Shown: piece after piece, positions 16,584 to 25,738 of the stretch
Numbering within the stretch: position 1 is the stretch's first letter
How the letters are laid out: each line of letters starts with the position of its first letter
Assembly: GCA_017419405.1 (NCBI GenBank)
Contig: JAFOLH010000017.1
Location: 62,001 to 126,000, forward strand
Source: Renibacterium sp.
GTDB lineage: Bacteria > Actinomycetota > Actinomycetes > Actinomycetales > Micrococcaceae
Direction: 5' to 3'
Length of the DNA stretch: 64,000 bases
Translations under genes and position numbers: made by a program
Notes under the pieces: generated by a model
The model's database searches: none
What the model saw: the letters and a program-made list of their open reading frames with translations, nothing else
Told to the model about the DNA's origin: nothing

Positions 16584-18260
16584 ATGAAGTCTCAGGAAAC
16601 AGACCCCAAGAATACCGAACAGTGGAGCGCCCGAATCGGCATGCTCCGCGAGTTCGGCGCCTCATTGCGCCGCCGCTGGCCGGTGCTGCTTTTGGCCGCT
16701 ACGCTGGGTGCCGGCGCCGGTTTCGCCGCGACGCTGACCCAGCCCAAGCTCTACACCTCCGATGCCAGCGTCGTGGTTTCCACCGGGGTGAACGACAATC
16801 TGGGCCTGGCGCTTTCCGCGGACAACCTCGCCATTTCGAAGGCCAAGCAGTACCAGACGATGGCAAGCTCTCGAGTCGTTGCGGAGCGGGCGCTCGAAAT
16901 CGCCAAGATCGACAGTTCAGCGGCGCTTGCGATCTCACGGGTCTCCGCGACCTCGCGGATCGACACCGCGGCGATCAACATCCGGGCTTCGTGGCCCAAC
17001 CCGCAGCAAGCCCAGGCCTTGGCCGACGCTTGGTCGCAGGCTTTGGCCCAAGAGGTGTCCAATGTGGAAAACCAACGGACCCCCGGCACCCAGGGCAATA
17101 CCGGTCCCGCCCCGAGCTCGGGGAATTCCAACGGGGCGACCGGCACCCGGCAAGGCGCCGGCGAATCCGTGATCAAAATCCAGCCCTTGGTCCCGGCGAA
17201 CCTGCCCACTGGACCCAGTTCGCCCAATATCCAGCTCTGGGCCGCGGTCGGGCTCAGCATCGGTTTGGCGCTGGGCCTGCTCTTCATCCTGGTCCGCGAA
17301 ATTTTCGATCAGCGGATCCGTTCCGTGGCGACCTTGCAGGACGACTTCGGCCAGACCGTGGTCGGCACGGTACCGGTTTCCTCCGGCGTCGGCGAAGACC
17401 GGCTCGTGAAGTCATTGGGCCGGTCCAACATGCGGGACAATTTTGCGGTGCTCGAGGCCTTCAAAGAACTGCGCACGAACCTGCGCTTCATGAACCCGGA
17501 CCAGCCGCCGCGGGTGATCGCGGTCTCCAGCTGCCTGCCCGGCGAAGGGAAATCCACGGTCGCCTCGAACCTGGCGATCTCGATCGCCTCCACCGGCCAA
17601 CCAGTGGTCTTGGTCGATGGCGACCTCCGCCGGCCCACCGTCGCCCGGACCTTCGATCTGCTGGAGAACATCGGACTCACCGACGCGGTCGTCGGCTCCG
17701 CTCCGATCGCCGAACTCTTGCAGGACGTCGCAGGCTATCCGGCGTTGAAGGTCCTGGGTTCCGGACCGATCCCGCCAAATCCTTCCGAGATCCTCGCCTC
17801 GGACACCATGCTTCGGCTCATGGCGGAGTTGAGCAAGACCCATTTCGTGATCATCGACGCGCCGCCGGTCATCTCGATCACCGATTCGGCGATCCTTGCC
17901 GCGCAATTCGACGGCGTGCTGCTGGTCGTCCGAGCCGGCTCCACCACGCGCGATGAATTCGCCAAGTCATTGGACAGCATCCAGAAGGTGCAGGGCACGG
18001 TCTTGGGCTGCGTGCTGAACTGGGTGCCCACCGGCAAAGCCGAAGGTTCCCGTTATGGCTATTACGGAAAATCGTATTACTACACGTCGACGGCAGAGCC
18101 CGGGGCCGCGAAACCGCGGAAACCCGCCAGTCCGTTTGCCGGCAAGAGCCGTGGGCGCAAACAGGCCGCCATGCAGACCATGAAACACGGCGCCAAAACC
18201 AAGGAAACCGTCGAGATGCGTGCGGAACAGCTGCTGTCCCGACCGACGAACGTCCGGTAG
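16584..18260 (+). CDS. Polysaccharide co-polymerase with BY-kinase domain (Wzc-like)
   Basis: The ATG at 16584 follows an AAGGAAG box and gives 558 residues. Residues 32-52 and 217-238 are two membrane segments enclosing a Wzz-type extracytoplasmic domain with a Gly/Ser/Asn-rich stretch at 167-195. The cytoplasmic kinase domain has Walker A LPGEGKST (318-325), Walker A' VVLVDGDLRR (341-350) and Walker B FVIIDAPP (421-428). A tyrosine cluster at 491-500 (YGYYGKSYYY) is the probable autophosphorylation site. Sensor and kinase are in one chain, as in proteobacterial Wzc and many actinobacterial proteins. It would control chain length and export together with the polymerase at 20113. Confidence 0.95.
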   Translation: MKSQETDPKNTEQWSARIGMLREFGASLRRRWPVLLLAATLGAGAGFAATLTQPKLYTSDASVVVSTGVNDNLGLALSADNLAISKAKQYQTMASSRVVAERALEIAKIDSSAALAISRVSATSRIDTAAINIRASWPNPQQAQALADAWSQALAQEVSNVENQRTPGTQGNTGPAPSSGNSNGATGTRQGAGESVIKIQPLVPANLPTGPSSPNIQLWAAVGLSIGLALGLLFILVREIFDQRIRSVATLQDDFGQTVVGTVPVSSGVGEDRLVKSLGRSNMRDNFAVLEAFKELRTNLRFMNPDQPPRVIAVSSCLPGEGKSTVASNLAISIASTGQPVVLVDGDLRRPTVARTFDLLENIGLTDAVVGSAPIAELLQDVAGYPALKVLGSGPIPPNPSEILASDTMLRLMAELSKTHFVIIDAPPVISITDSAILAAQFDGVLLVVRAGSTTRDEFAKSLDSIQKVQGTVLGCVLNWVPTGKAEGSRYGYYGKSYYYTSTAEPGAAKPRKPASPFAGKSRGRKQAAMQTMKHGAKTKETVEMRAEQLLSRPTNVR

Positions 18261-18273
18261 GTGCGGTCAACCC

Positions 18274-19266
18274 ATGCCTAGTCAACCGCTGGTCTTCGAT
18301 TCCCGGGGGCCGAACGCCAACCGCGCCTATATTGCGCTGGCGCTCGGCTTGATCGGCTGGATCTCCGCGTCCCGGGCGGTGGATGCGGTGCTGGTCAAAG
18401 GAGCTGCTGCCGAATTGACCGGTCTGCGGCCGGCCTACAATTTCGGTGACGTCGACATCGTCGTCAGACCAGCCGAGCTGGAAGTCTTCCGTGACGAGTT
18501 GGCGCAACGCGGCTGGTTGTCCCGTCCTTTCGAGGACAAGGACGACGTCTTCCCCAAGCACTCGATCTCGATGTACCACCCGCAGTGGCCGATCGACATC
18601 GACATCCATTACCGGTTCCCCGGTTTCGAGGCCGCAACCGAAGACATCATCGATGAAATCCGCAAAGACGCCTTGCTACTGCGCACCGGTGAGCTTCCGC
18701 TGGAAATCCCTTCCCGATTGGGTTGCATCGTCTTCCAAGCGCTGCACCAGCTCCGTTCCCCTTGGGAAGCCGGCAGCCCGGCGGCACTGGCCGAGCTGCA
18801 CCGGCGATCCGCCGACATCAGCGCTGACCAGTTGCTCGACTTCGCCCGGCGCACCGACTGCCTGGCGGCGTTGCGGCCGTTCCTGGAGCAACGTCCGGAC
18901 TTCCCGGCCGATGGCATCAGCTTCCCAGCGCCTTCCGCGGAGTGGCGGCTCCGCACGCTGGGCCAGGATTCCGCCTCGATCCGGATATTCACCTTGCTGC
19001 GCGCCCCCTGGTGGAAAAAACCCAAGCTCGCTTGGAAAGCCGCTTTCCCCTCCCGCACGGCCTTGGCCGCCAAAGACATCGCGATTGCGGAGCGCAAACC
19101 GCCGCTGCCCAGAATCCACGCGCAACGGATCCTCCGGTTCGGCAGGAATCTTCCGAAAACCATCCGGTCGGTCCGCAAGCTACTGGCCACCGAGCGGCAG
19201 ACCGAGCGAACCCGCAGGGCGCCATCGCGGCCGGCACCCGAGAGGAGCGAATTCAATGCAGATTGA
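18274..19266 (+). CDS. Family-5 nucleotidyltransferase-like protein
   Basis: The 330-residue product matches the uncharacterised NTP_transf_5 group: an N-terminal helical part, VLVKGAAAELTGL (39-51) and the metal-binding NFGDVDIVVRPAE (56-68, Asp59 and Asp61). A histidine/aspartate-rich segment follows (PIDIDIHYRFPGF) and then a helical C-terminus. Homologues occur beside PqqD-like proteins, HprK-like kinases and glycosyltransferases. In the lasso-peptide pathway of pseudomycoidin such an enzyme extends a kinase-made phosphate on the peptide. That chemistry is not proved for this protein. It begins 13 nt after the kinase gene and overlaps the next gene by 11 nt. Confidence 0.7.
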   Translation: MPSQPLVFDSRGPNANRAYIALALGLIGWISASRAVDAVLVKGAAAELTGLRPAYNFGDVDIVVRPAELEVFRDELAQRGWLSRPFEDKDDVFPKHSISMYHPQWPIDIDIHYRFPGFEAATEDIIDEIRKDALLLRTGELPLEIPSRLGCIVFQALHQLRSPWEAGSPAALAELHRRSADISADQLLDFARRTDCLAALRPFLEQRPDFPADGISFPAPSAEWRLRTLGQDSASIRIFTLLRAPWWKKPKLAWKAAFPSRTALAAKDIAIAERKPPLPRIHAQRILRFGRNLPKTIRSVRKLLATERQTERTRRAPSRPAPERSEFNAD

Positions 19267-20131
19267 CCCGCAAGGACCGAAGCTCAAGCGGCAGGCGCTC
19301 AAAGCGCTGCGTCTGAGCGCTCTGAAAAGCCAAAATCTGGCCTCGCGGAAGATGCTTTGCGATCCGGCCGGCACGGTGGACGTTTCGCTCACCTCTTACG
19401 GGGACCGTTTGGCCACGGTCGGTTACGCGATCGAATCGATCGCCCAAGGGGATACCCTCCCCCGACGACTGATCTTGTGGGTTTCCGACCACGGCTTCGA
19501 CCTCGCCGACTATCCCCTGCTGGCACGTTTGGTCCGGCGTGGCCTGGAAATCCGGGAAACGCCCGACTACGGCCCGTACAAGAAGAGCTATCCGTATGCG
19601 GTCCGGCTTCGGACCCCCGGAATAGACCTGGTGACCGCGGACGACGATGTGCTCTATCCCAAGGGCTGGCTGGCCGGCCTGCTGCGTGCTGCCCAGGAGC
19701 ACCCCGGCGATGTCATCGGCTACCGGGGCGCGGCAGTGAGTTTCGATGCCGACGGCGCGGCACTGCCCTACGCGCAATGGCGCCGGCTCAGTGCGCCCGA
19801 AGCCGGCAACCATGTTCTGCTCACCGGTGTGGCCGGCATCTACTACCCTTTTGCCTTTTTGGCGCACCTGGCGGACCAGGGCGAAGCATTCCGGGCGAAC
19901 TGCCCTTCGGCAGACGACTTCTGGATGCACCGCCTTTCACTGCTCGCCGGAGTACGGCCCCGGTCGATTGAATCCGGTTCCATGTACCTCTTGTCGATTC
20001 CGCGGACCCAGCGGAACCCCTTGCACCGGATCAACGTCACGGCCGGGCAGAATGACGTGCAGTTCGCAGCCATCACCACCGCCGAGGAACTGGCCGCGAT
20101 CCGACGCTCGGCTCAGGAATCCGTGACATAG
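19256..20131 (+). CDS. Glycosyltransferase, family 2-like
   Basis: The 291-residue protein starts at the ATG after a GAGGAG box and overlaps the nucleotidyltransferase gene by 11 nt in another frame. VDVSLTSYGDRLATVGYAIE (41-60) and a metal-binding DDD at 129-131 (VTADDDVLYPKGWL) fit an inverting GT-A fold. A central GVAGIYYPF and an acidic PSADDFWMH segment would be the acceptor side. It is the last gene of the plus-strand polysaccharide operon and runs tail-to-tail into the polymerase gene with a 19-nt overlap. The donor and acceptor sugars cannot be told from the sequence. Confidence 0.75.
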   Translation: MQIDPQGPKLKRQALKALRLSALKSQNLASRKMLCDPAGTVDVSLTSYGDRLATVGYAIESIAQGDTLPRRLILWVSDHGFDLADYPLLARLVRRGLEIRETPDYGPYKKSYPYAVRLRTPGIDLVTADDDVLYPKGWLAGLLRAAQEHPGDVIGYRGAAVSFDADGAALPYAQWRRLSAPEAGNHVLLTGVAGIYYPFAFLAHLADQGEAFRANCPSADDFWMHRLSLLAGVRPRSIESGSMYLLSIPRTQRNPLHRINVTAGQNDVQFAAITTAEELAAIRRSAQESVT

Positions 20132-21486
20132 CGCCGGTACGGCGCCTGCCGCATCGCGCCGACCGGCACCCGGACCGGTTCCGGCTCGCGCTCCTCGGTC
20201 GGTTCGCCGACCGGATTCACCGTTTCCGGTGCGTTGCTGCCGCGACCCGCTGACGGAAGATTCCGCAGCAGGCTGCCCGCATTGTAGGAACACACACCGG
20301 CCAAAACCCACAGGGCATAACCGGTGAAGCTCAAGGAAGAGAAGGCACTATTGGTGTTCTCGACCATCAGGAAGCCCAGCAGGCCGATTCCGGCAATGAT
20401 CGCGAGCTTTCCGTAGCGGAAGCTCCGGAAAGCGATGAAGAGCAGCAACCCGATCAGAATGACCGCGAACACCAGCCCATAGTTCACCGCGGCCATGAAG
20501 AGGGCATTTTCCAGACTGGACGACAAGGTCTGGCTGCCGCGGAAGTCCCGGTTCCCTTGATACCCGGTGAACACGAAGGACTCCATGTTCTGCAAAAACC
20601 AGGAGTAGGCCTCGATCCGCCTGGCCGTGGAACCATTGTCATTCTGGATTTTCTCGAAAATCTCCTCGGCACCGCCAGTGGCCACGAATCCTGCCATGGC
20701 TCCGCCTGCTGCTGCGAAGACCACGAAATTCGCCGCATATGAGCGGGCGGCGTAAAACGCCATGATGACGAACAGCAGGATGCCGACAATGAGGGCCGCC
20801 CGGCTGGACGAGAGCAGCATGGTGTACAAGAACAGCAGCGCCAAACCGAACCTCAAGACCGCTGAACGGATCCAGAAGCAGAAGACCATGGCCAGGATCA
20901 TCGCGCTGCCCAAACCCAGCCCGAATTCCAGGAATCCTTGGCTCCGGCCGAAACCGCCGTCTTCACCGACCCATAGCCTGCGGAACGCGGACTCCCAAAC
21001 CAACAGAGCACCTTGCTGGTTTTGGATGATCGCCATGACCGACTGGACTACCGAAAAGAGCAGGTAGCCGTAGATGACCACCAAGATCTTTTTCGTCCCG
21101 TCGAAACACAATGCCCGGATCAGCACGTAGAGCAGAAACGGAGCGAGGTAGATCCGGATGATGTCGGAGGCGGCCGAAAGCGGGGAGACGAATTGGCTGA
21201 AGATGTTCGCAACGGCCAGCAGCATCAGCATCGCAAACACGAAAATCTCGACTCTGCTGAGGTAGAACGCCTTGAGCGTGCCGGAAAAATTCCAGATGAG
21301 CTGCACCAGGAACACCGCAACGAGCAAATACACCGAAGGGTCGAGGAACGGCACGAACTCCACCGACGCCGAACTCGGGATGAAGTAGCGGGCCGCAATC
21401 ACCGCCGCCACTGCGTATTCGAGCCGGTTCCGCAGCAGGAAAGCAATGCCGACCGAGGCCGCCACGACCAAGACAAAAAGCATCAT
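20113..21486 (-). CDS. Wzy-type polysaccharide polymerase / O-antigen ligase-like
   Basis: A 457-residue membrane protein with about 11-12 hydrophobic helices and the large outer loop typical of Wzy/WaaL proteins. The loop holds ENALFMAAVNYGLVFAVILI, and an upstream loop has GRSQGFLEFGLGLGSAMIL. The SSSRAALIVGIL motif is a familiar Wzy_C sequence. The C-terminal 35 residues are polar and proline-rich. It is the last gene of the eight-gene minus-strand operon, its start overlapping the preceding stop by 4 nt. It would join lipid-linked repeats outside the membrane. Confidence 0.88.
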   Translation of the reverse strand: MMLFVLVVAASVGIAFLLRNRLEYAVAAVIAARYFIPSSASVEFVPFLDPSVYLLVAVFLVQLIWNFSGTLKAFYLSRVEIFVFAMLMLLAVANIFSQFVSPLSAASDIIRIYLAPFLLYVLIRALCFDGTKKILVVIYGYLLFSVVQSVMAIIQNQQGALLVWESAFRRLWVGEDGGFGRSQGFLEFGLGLGSAMILAMVFCFWIRSAVLRFGLALLFLYTMLLSSSRAALIVGILLFVIMAFYAARSYAANFVVFAAAGGAMAGFVATGGAEEIFEKIQNDNGSTARRIEAYSWFLQNMESFVFTGYQGNRDFRGSQTLSSSLENALFMAAVNYGLVFAVILIGLLLFIAFRSFRYGKLAIIAGIGLLGFLMVENTNSAFSSLSFTGYALWVLAGVCSYNAGSLLRNLPSAGRGSNAPETVNPVGEPTEEREPEPVRVPVGAMRQAPYRRYVTDS

Positions 21487-22613
21487 TTCGCGAACCCGCT
21501 CTGCTTGCCGTACCGGTAGCTGGCCACCAATTGACCGACAACCCGGTCGATGCCGAACTCCTCGGCCAAAAGGGCCGGCGCCGCGCCGGCGAAGGCTTTC
21601 CTCCGGCCGGCATCTGCGAGCAGCCGCCGAATTCCTTCGACGAGTTCGCCCACGCCGAAGCCGGCGACTTCGCCCCCGGCCTTTTCAACCAAGGGGGCCA
21701 AACCGCAATCTTCCATCGTGACCACCGACACCCCGGTCGACATGGCCTCCAAGACGGTCATCGGAAAAGGTTCATTGAGCGACGGCAACACGTAAACATT
21801 GCTCATGCTCATCCGTCTCCGGACATCTTCGGGCGGAATGCTTCCGGCAAAGCGGATCCGGCCCTGCCCGTCATCGTCGGCCAGGGCTGCTTGGACTGCC
21901 TGCAGCTGGCCCCCGTCCGGCCCGGCCAGGGTGAAGACCGCATCCGGAAAATCCTTACTCAGCCGCCGTGCTGCATGGATGAACTCGAGCGGCCGCTTCC
22001 GTTCCTGGAGACGGGCCAAAAAGAGTACTTCGATCGGCTCGGCGTCCAGGTCCACGGAGAACGCCGACGGATCCATCCCGTTGGGCAGAATTTGGATGTT
22101 CTGCAGTCCCGGCTGGACTGCCAACAGGTCCGTTTCCTCTTTCTCAGTGAGCGCGAACAGCGTGCGTGCCGAGCGCAGCAGACGACGGATGAGCACCGCG
22201 TCCAGCAGCCTGGCCAACCGGCGCGCGGACTCATCGATCATGCCGTGGGTTTGCGCCACGAAGGGCATCTTCCGCAGTTTGACCAAACCCGCAGCCGGTG
22301 CGCTCACCAGATCCCGGGCCAGATGGATATGGATGATGTCCGCAGCAAGCCGGGCGCGCAGCAACCACCCGAGCATCCCCGGCGAAAACAGCCCGGCGAA
22401 TCCGATGCCCGGAATCCGGTGGGCCCGGAACGCCTTGACCGGAACGCCGTCGTACTCGGCCAGCGCGCGCGGATCGAATCCTTGCACGCCGGCGACCAGA
22501 AGCACCTCATGCCCGGCTTCCTGAAGCGCCTTCAGCTGGGTCAATGCGACTCGGGTTGGCCCGCCGAAACTCAGCTCCGGGTCCAGTAGCGAAATCACGT
22601 GGATGATCTTCAT
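21483..22613 (-). CDS. Glycosyltransferase, GT4-like
   Basis: The 376-residue product has the two-domain GT-B pattern: MKIIHVISLLDPELSFGGPT at the N-terminus and a C-terminal donor-site block, PIEVLFLARLQERKRPLEFI, then NVYVLPSLNEPFPMTVLEAM, with the EX7E-type acidic pair. Members transfer a sugar from a nucleotide donor with retention of configuration. Both ends overlap neighbouring genes by 4 nt, so translation is coupled with the acyltransferase and the polymerase. Confidence 0.92.
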   Translation of the reverse strand: MKIIHVISLLDPELSFGGPTRVALTQLKALQEAGHEVLLVAGVQGFDPRALAEYDGVPVKAFRAHRIPGIGFAGLFSPGMLGWLLRARLAADIIHIHLARDLVSAPAAGLVKLRKMPFVAQTHGMIDESARRLARLLDAVLIRRLLRSARTLFALTEKEETDLLAVQPGLQNIQILPNGMDPSAFSVDLDAEPIEVLFLARLQERKRPLEFIHAARRLSKDFPDAVFTLAGPDGGQLQAVQAALADDDGQGRIRFAGSIPPEDVRRRMSMSNVYVLPSLNEPFPMTVLEAMSTGVSVVTMEDCGLAPLVEKAGGEVAGFGVGELVEGIRRLLADAGRRKAFAGAAPALLAEEFGIDRVVGQLVASYRYGKQSGFAK

Positions 22614-23182
22614 TTCGAGCGCTCCGCAGTGCCGGTCCGGGCTTCCTTCAGATGCAGTTCCGGCTTCGGGGCAAGCAGCTTGGCCCCATCCGGCAGGTCT
22701 TTGAAGACCAAGGCCTTGGCGCCGACCACGACGTCGCCGCCGATCTTCACGCCGCGCAGCACGGTGGATTGCGCGGCGAGCCAGCTGCGGTCGCCGATCT
22801 CGATCGGCGCATTGTCGAACTCGAAGGTCGGATCATCGAATTTGTGGCTCCCAGTGCAAATGAAAACGTCCTGGCTCAGGCAGGTGTTGGAACCGATCGT
22901 GATCGGCTCCAAGTTCAGCAGCCACACGCCTTCGCCGATCCAGCTGCCCTCCCCCACGGTGAGTTTCCACGGCCAGTGGATCCGCACCCGGTGCCGGATC
23001 AGCACGCCGTCTGCAATCCGGGCACCGAAGGCGCGCAACACCGCGATCCGTACTTTGGCCGGACACCACCAATGTTGCAGCAGCAGCCCTTGGACGGACA
23101 GCCATGCTGCCTGAACCAGCCGGCTCCGGCCCTTGTCGTATCCATGTCCCTGGAACCCCTGGAGATCCATCCGCCTATCCAT
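22610..23182 (-). CDS. WcaF-like O-acyltransferase (left-handed beta-helix)
   Basis: The protein has hexapeptide repeats forming a left-handed beta-helix, from IADGVLIRHRVRIHWPWKL to IEIGDRSWLAAQSTVLRGVK and IGGDVVVGAKALV. The FICTGSHKFDDPTFEF loop supplies the active-site histidine, as in WcaF/NodL acetyltransferases. The ATG at 23182 is chosen because AGAGGGAG lies 7 nt upstream, giving 190 residues. The start overlaps the end of the GMC gene. Such enzymes O-acetylate a sugar of the growing repeat unit. Confidence 0.88.
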   Translation of the reverse strand: MDRRMDLQGFQGHGYDKGRSRLVQAAWLSVQGLLLQHWWCPAKVRIAVLRAFGARIADGVLIRHRVRIHWPWKLTVGEGSWIGEGVWLLNLEPITIGSNTCLSQDVFICTGSHKFDDPTFEFDNAPIEIGDRSWLAAQSTVLRGVKIGGDVVVGAKALVFKDLPDGAKLLAPKPELHLKEARTGTAERSK

Positions 23183-24851
23183 CTGCTGCTCCCTCTGCAA
23201 CTTGTGCTCTCCGGCTGCCCTCGGCAGCGATCAAGTGGTCGGCCAACCGTGCTGCGAGCGCCACCACGGTCAAGGTCGGACCGGCCATTCCGGCGCTCGG
23301 GAATACTCCCGCGGTGGCGCAGTACAGGTTGGGCGTGGACCAGACTTTCAGGTTCCGATCCACGACACTGGATTCCGGCGCCCGCCCCATCCGCACCAAA
23401 CCCATCTGGTGCGTGGCGTCGGTCATCTGCAGCGTCATCATCTGTTCCGCGCTGGGCGGTTCGTACTCGGCCCAGCCGGTCGCGTTGATGGTCTCGGCGA
23501 TCCGCTGCAGCGAGCTGAGATAGTTTTTCCGGTCGGCCTCGCCCACGGTATGCCGGGATTCCACGCGCGGTACCCCGAATCCGTCGACGTCGCGGCTCAG
23601 CACGATCCTGCTCTCCGGGTCCGGCGACTGCTCGGCGTCGAAGCGCAGCCGGTACTCCCCGCTCGCCGAGTAGGCCCAGAACGAGGGCAGGGTCCGCCGC
23701 GAAAGGATTCGGTCCCGCAACCAACCACCGGCGAATCGGGCCAGCCGGGGGAACCCGTAGAACACGTTCCGCAGATGTGCTTTGACCCCGCCGACCCGTC
23801 CGAACCGGCGATGCATCCCGGTGGCCTTGAACCCGCCGAACCTGGTCAGGGCCTTGCGGGCCAAGGCGAAGCTCGAAAGCAGCGGGTCGCGGTGACCGGG
23901 ATCCATCGGATCCACGTACCAGATCGCCACGCCGAGGTTGAGCAGGTTTTCCCGCCGGCGCAGCTCAGTGCTGAGTTGCAGCAGTCTGCGCACCCAGACC
24001 CCGTCCGAGGTCCGGGCGTAGCGCACCGCCAAACCAGCAGTTTCCGGTTCGCGCAGGCGCAGCGACCCGACCTCGCCGATGGGGTGGATCATGTAGTTCC
24101 GGCCTACCTGGTCATGCTGGTTGCCGACGTCGTTGGCCAGGAGGATTCTGGCGGTTTCGATCCCGCCGGCGGCGAGCACGAAGGTGTCCGCGACCACGCT
24201 GAATTCGCCGCTCCCGCTGTTGCAGACCACTTCGGTGATTCGGCCGGTCCCGGCATCCTCGAGCAGTTTGGTGACCGTGGCGTGCGTGATGACCCGGCAG
24301 TTCCGCTGCTCCGCAAGCTGGTCCCGGATCACTTCACCGAACTGCACCGGCGGTGACCAGCGCCAAATCTGCCGGTCCTCGAGGTCGGCGTGCGAGTCCG
24401 CGCCCAACAGATGTTCCGGCTCGCCCGGGACCGCGCTGTGCGCGGTCCAATCGAAGGCCCCGAGCTCCAGGACGGCGGCGGCCCGGCGGTAGTACGGAAG
24501 CAGTTCGTCCCGGTCCATCGGCCAGCCGTCGATGCCCAGCGCCGGGCGGGGTTCGAAATCCAATTCGTCGAACGGAAAGGTCCGCCCGCCCCAACGGTGG
24601 CTGGTACCGCCCAGCCGCTTTTCCCGGGCCTTTTCCAGCGGCTCGAGCAGTTGCTGGGCACCGGCACCCTTCAGGGTGTCCTGCGCCCCGGCCGAAGGCT
24701 CCAGCCCACCGGCCTCCAACAGGATCACATCGATTCCGCTTTCGGCGAGCTCCCTGGCCACGGTGGTTCCAGCCGGGCCGCTTCCCACCACGGCCACTCG
24801 GCAGCGCAGCCGGGCACCGCTGGGCAGCTTCCGTCCATCCTCGGGCTTCAT
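23175..24851 (-). CDS. GMC-family FAD oxidoreductase
   Basis: Residues about 17-46 hold the FAD dinucleotide-binding site (VAVVGSGPAGTTVARELAES then ILLEAGG). The C-terminal GMC domain has the active-site histidine in DATHQMGLVRMG and closes with NLYCATAGVFPSAGMAGPTL. The frame extends far upstream, but the ATG at 24851 starts the family homology and overlaps the reductase stop by 4 nt (ATGA). The 558-residue length is normal for the family. Position in the glycosyltransferase operon suggests oxidation of a sugar hydroxyl. The second catalytic residue, usually Asn/His before 'PTxT', is replaced by Gly-Pro, as in the gluconate-dehydrogenase-like branch. Confidence 0.9.
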   Translation of the reverse strand: MKPEDGRKLPSGARLRCRVAVVGSGPAGTTVARELAESGIDVILLEAGGLEPSAGAQDTLKGAGAQQLLEPLEKAREKRLGGTSHRWGGRTFPFDELDFEPRPALGIDGWPMDRDELLPYYRRAAAVLELGAFDWTAHSAVPGEPEHLLGADSHADLEDRQIWRWSPPVQFGEVIRDQLAEQRNCRVITHATVTKLLEDAGTGRITEVVCNSGSGEFSVVADTFVLAAGGIETARILLANDVGNQHDQVGRNYMIHPIGEVGSLRLREPETAGLAVRYARTSDGVWVRRLLQLSTELRRRENLLNLGVAIWYVDPMDPGHRDPLLSSFALARKALTRFGGFKATGMHRRFGRVGGVKAHLRNVFYGFPRLARFAGGWLRDRILSRRTLPSFWAYSASGEYRLRFDAEQSPDPESRIVLSRDVDGFGVPRVESRHTVGEADRKNYLSSLQRIAETINATGWAEYEPPSAEQMMTLQMTDATHQMGLVRMGRAPESSVVDRNLKVWSTPNLYCATAGVFPSAGMAGPTLTVVALAARLADHLIAAEGSRRAQVAEGAADG

Positions 24852-25738
24852 CGCGGCACTCCGTTCGCCGCCACCGGCCCGGTGTCCCGGTAGGCACGCT
24901 GCAAGGCGGTCACATTCTGGTAGACCCGGCGCCCGGAACTCATCCCGATCAGCACCGAATCCGCCCTCCCCCGGTCCAGTACGGCCTTCGCGCTCCACGC
25001 GATCCGGTCCTGCGGCAGCGCCGCGCCGCCGTGCAGCATAGCGTGTCCCGGTCCGGTGATCGCCATGGCCTGGACGACTACCCCGGCTCTGCGCGGGTGC
25101 CCGGCGACCAGATCGAACTCCGGGGATTCCAGCACCGCAGCCGGGATCTGCAGCCAGGACATCTCCGGCAGCTCCATGGCTGCGGCGGCTTCCCGGGCGC
25201 TGCGTACCGAGACTCCCCAGCGCCGGATCCTGCCTTCCGCGCGCAATTGCAGCAAAGCCTCGGCCGCAGCGTGGTCGCGCAGCACGTCTTCGTCGGGTTC
25301 GTGCAGCAAGAACACGTCCAGGGTCTCCTGCTTCAACCGGCTGCTCGAGCGGTCGGCCGCCCAGCGCAAGTATTCCGGATGGAAGCACTTGCCAGCCATC
25401 TGGGCCGGTTTCAGCCCGCTCAGCGGTTGGCCGCCGCCGATTCCGAGGCTACGGGTCTTCAGCAGCGCCGCCGGAGTCTTGAGCAGACCCGCCTTCGTGA
25501 TGATCAAAGCGTCCTGGTGGCGTGCAGCGGCCGAACCGATGATTCGTTCCGCGATGCCCCGGGCATAGACATCCGCCGTGTCGAGCATGGACACGCCCAG
25601 CTGACAGGCGGTTTCGACCGCACGCCGTCCGTCGGCAATGCTCCTGCCTTGCCAGAATGCGCCCAGCCGGGCGGTTCCCACACCGATCGCGGAGATCTGC
25701 CGATCGGACAGCTCGAGTGCCGGCAGCCCGGCGCTCAT
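24848..25738 (-). CDS. Aldo/keto reductase
   Basis: The 296-residue product has the AKR catalytic set: Asp and Tyr in LDTADVYARGIAERIIG, Lys in ALIITKAG and His in LDVFLLHEPDEDV. The start is the ATG whose ATGA overlaps the stop of the glycosyltransferase upstream. It overlaps the GMC gene by 4 nt, so the two oxidoreductases are almost certainly made together. They may interconvert an alcohol and a keto group on a sugar. Substrate and cofactor preference cannot be read from the sequence. Confidence 0.9.
   Translation of the reverse strand: MSAGLPALELSDRQISAIGVGTARLGAFWQGRSIADGRRAVETACQLGVSMLDTADVYARGIAERIIGSAAARHQDALIITKAGLLKTPAALLKTRSLGIGGGQPLSGLKPAQMAGKCFHPEYLRWAADRSSSRLKQETLDVFLLHEPDEDVLRDHAAAEALLQLRAEGRIRRWGVSVRSAREAAAAMELPEMSWLQIPAAVLESPEFDLVAGHPRRAGVVVQAMAITGPGHAMLHGGAALPQDRIAWSAKAVLDRGRADSVLIGMSSGRRVYQNVTALQRAYRDTGPVAANGVPR

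Noticed and set aside
23175-25388. A 737-codon frame for the GMC oxidoreductase
   Set aside because: The first 179 codons are out-of-frame shadow of the reductase gene, rich in Arg and Gly. The true start is at 24851.
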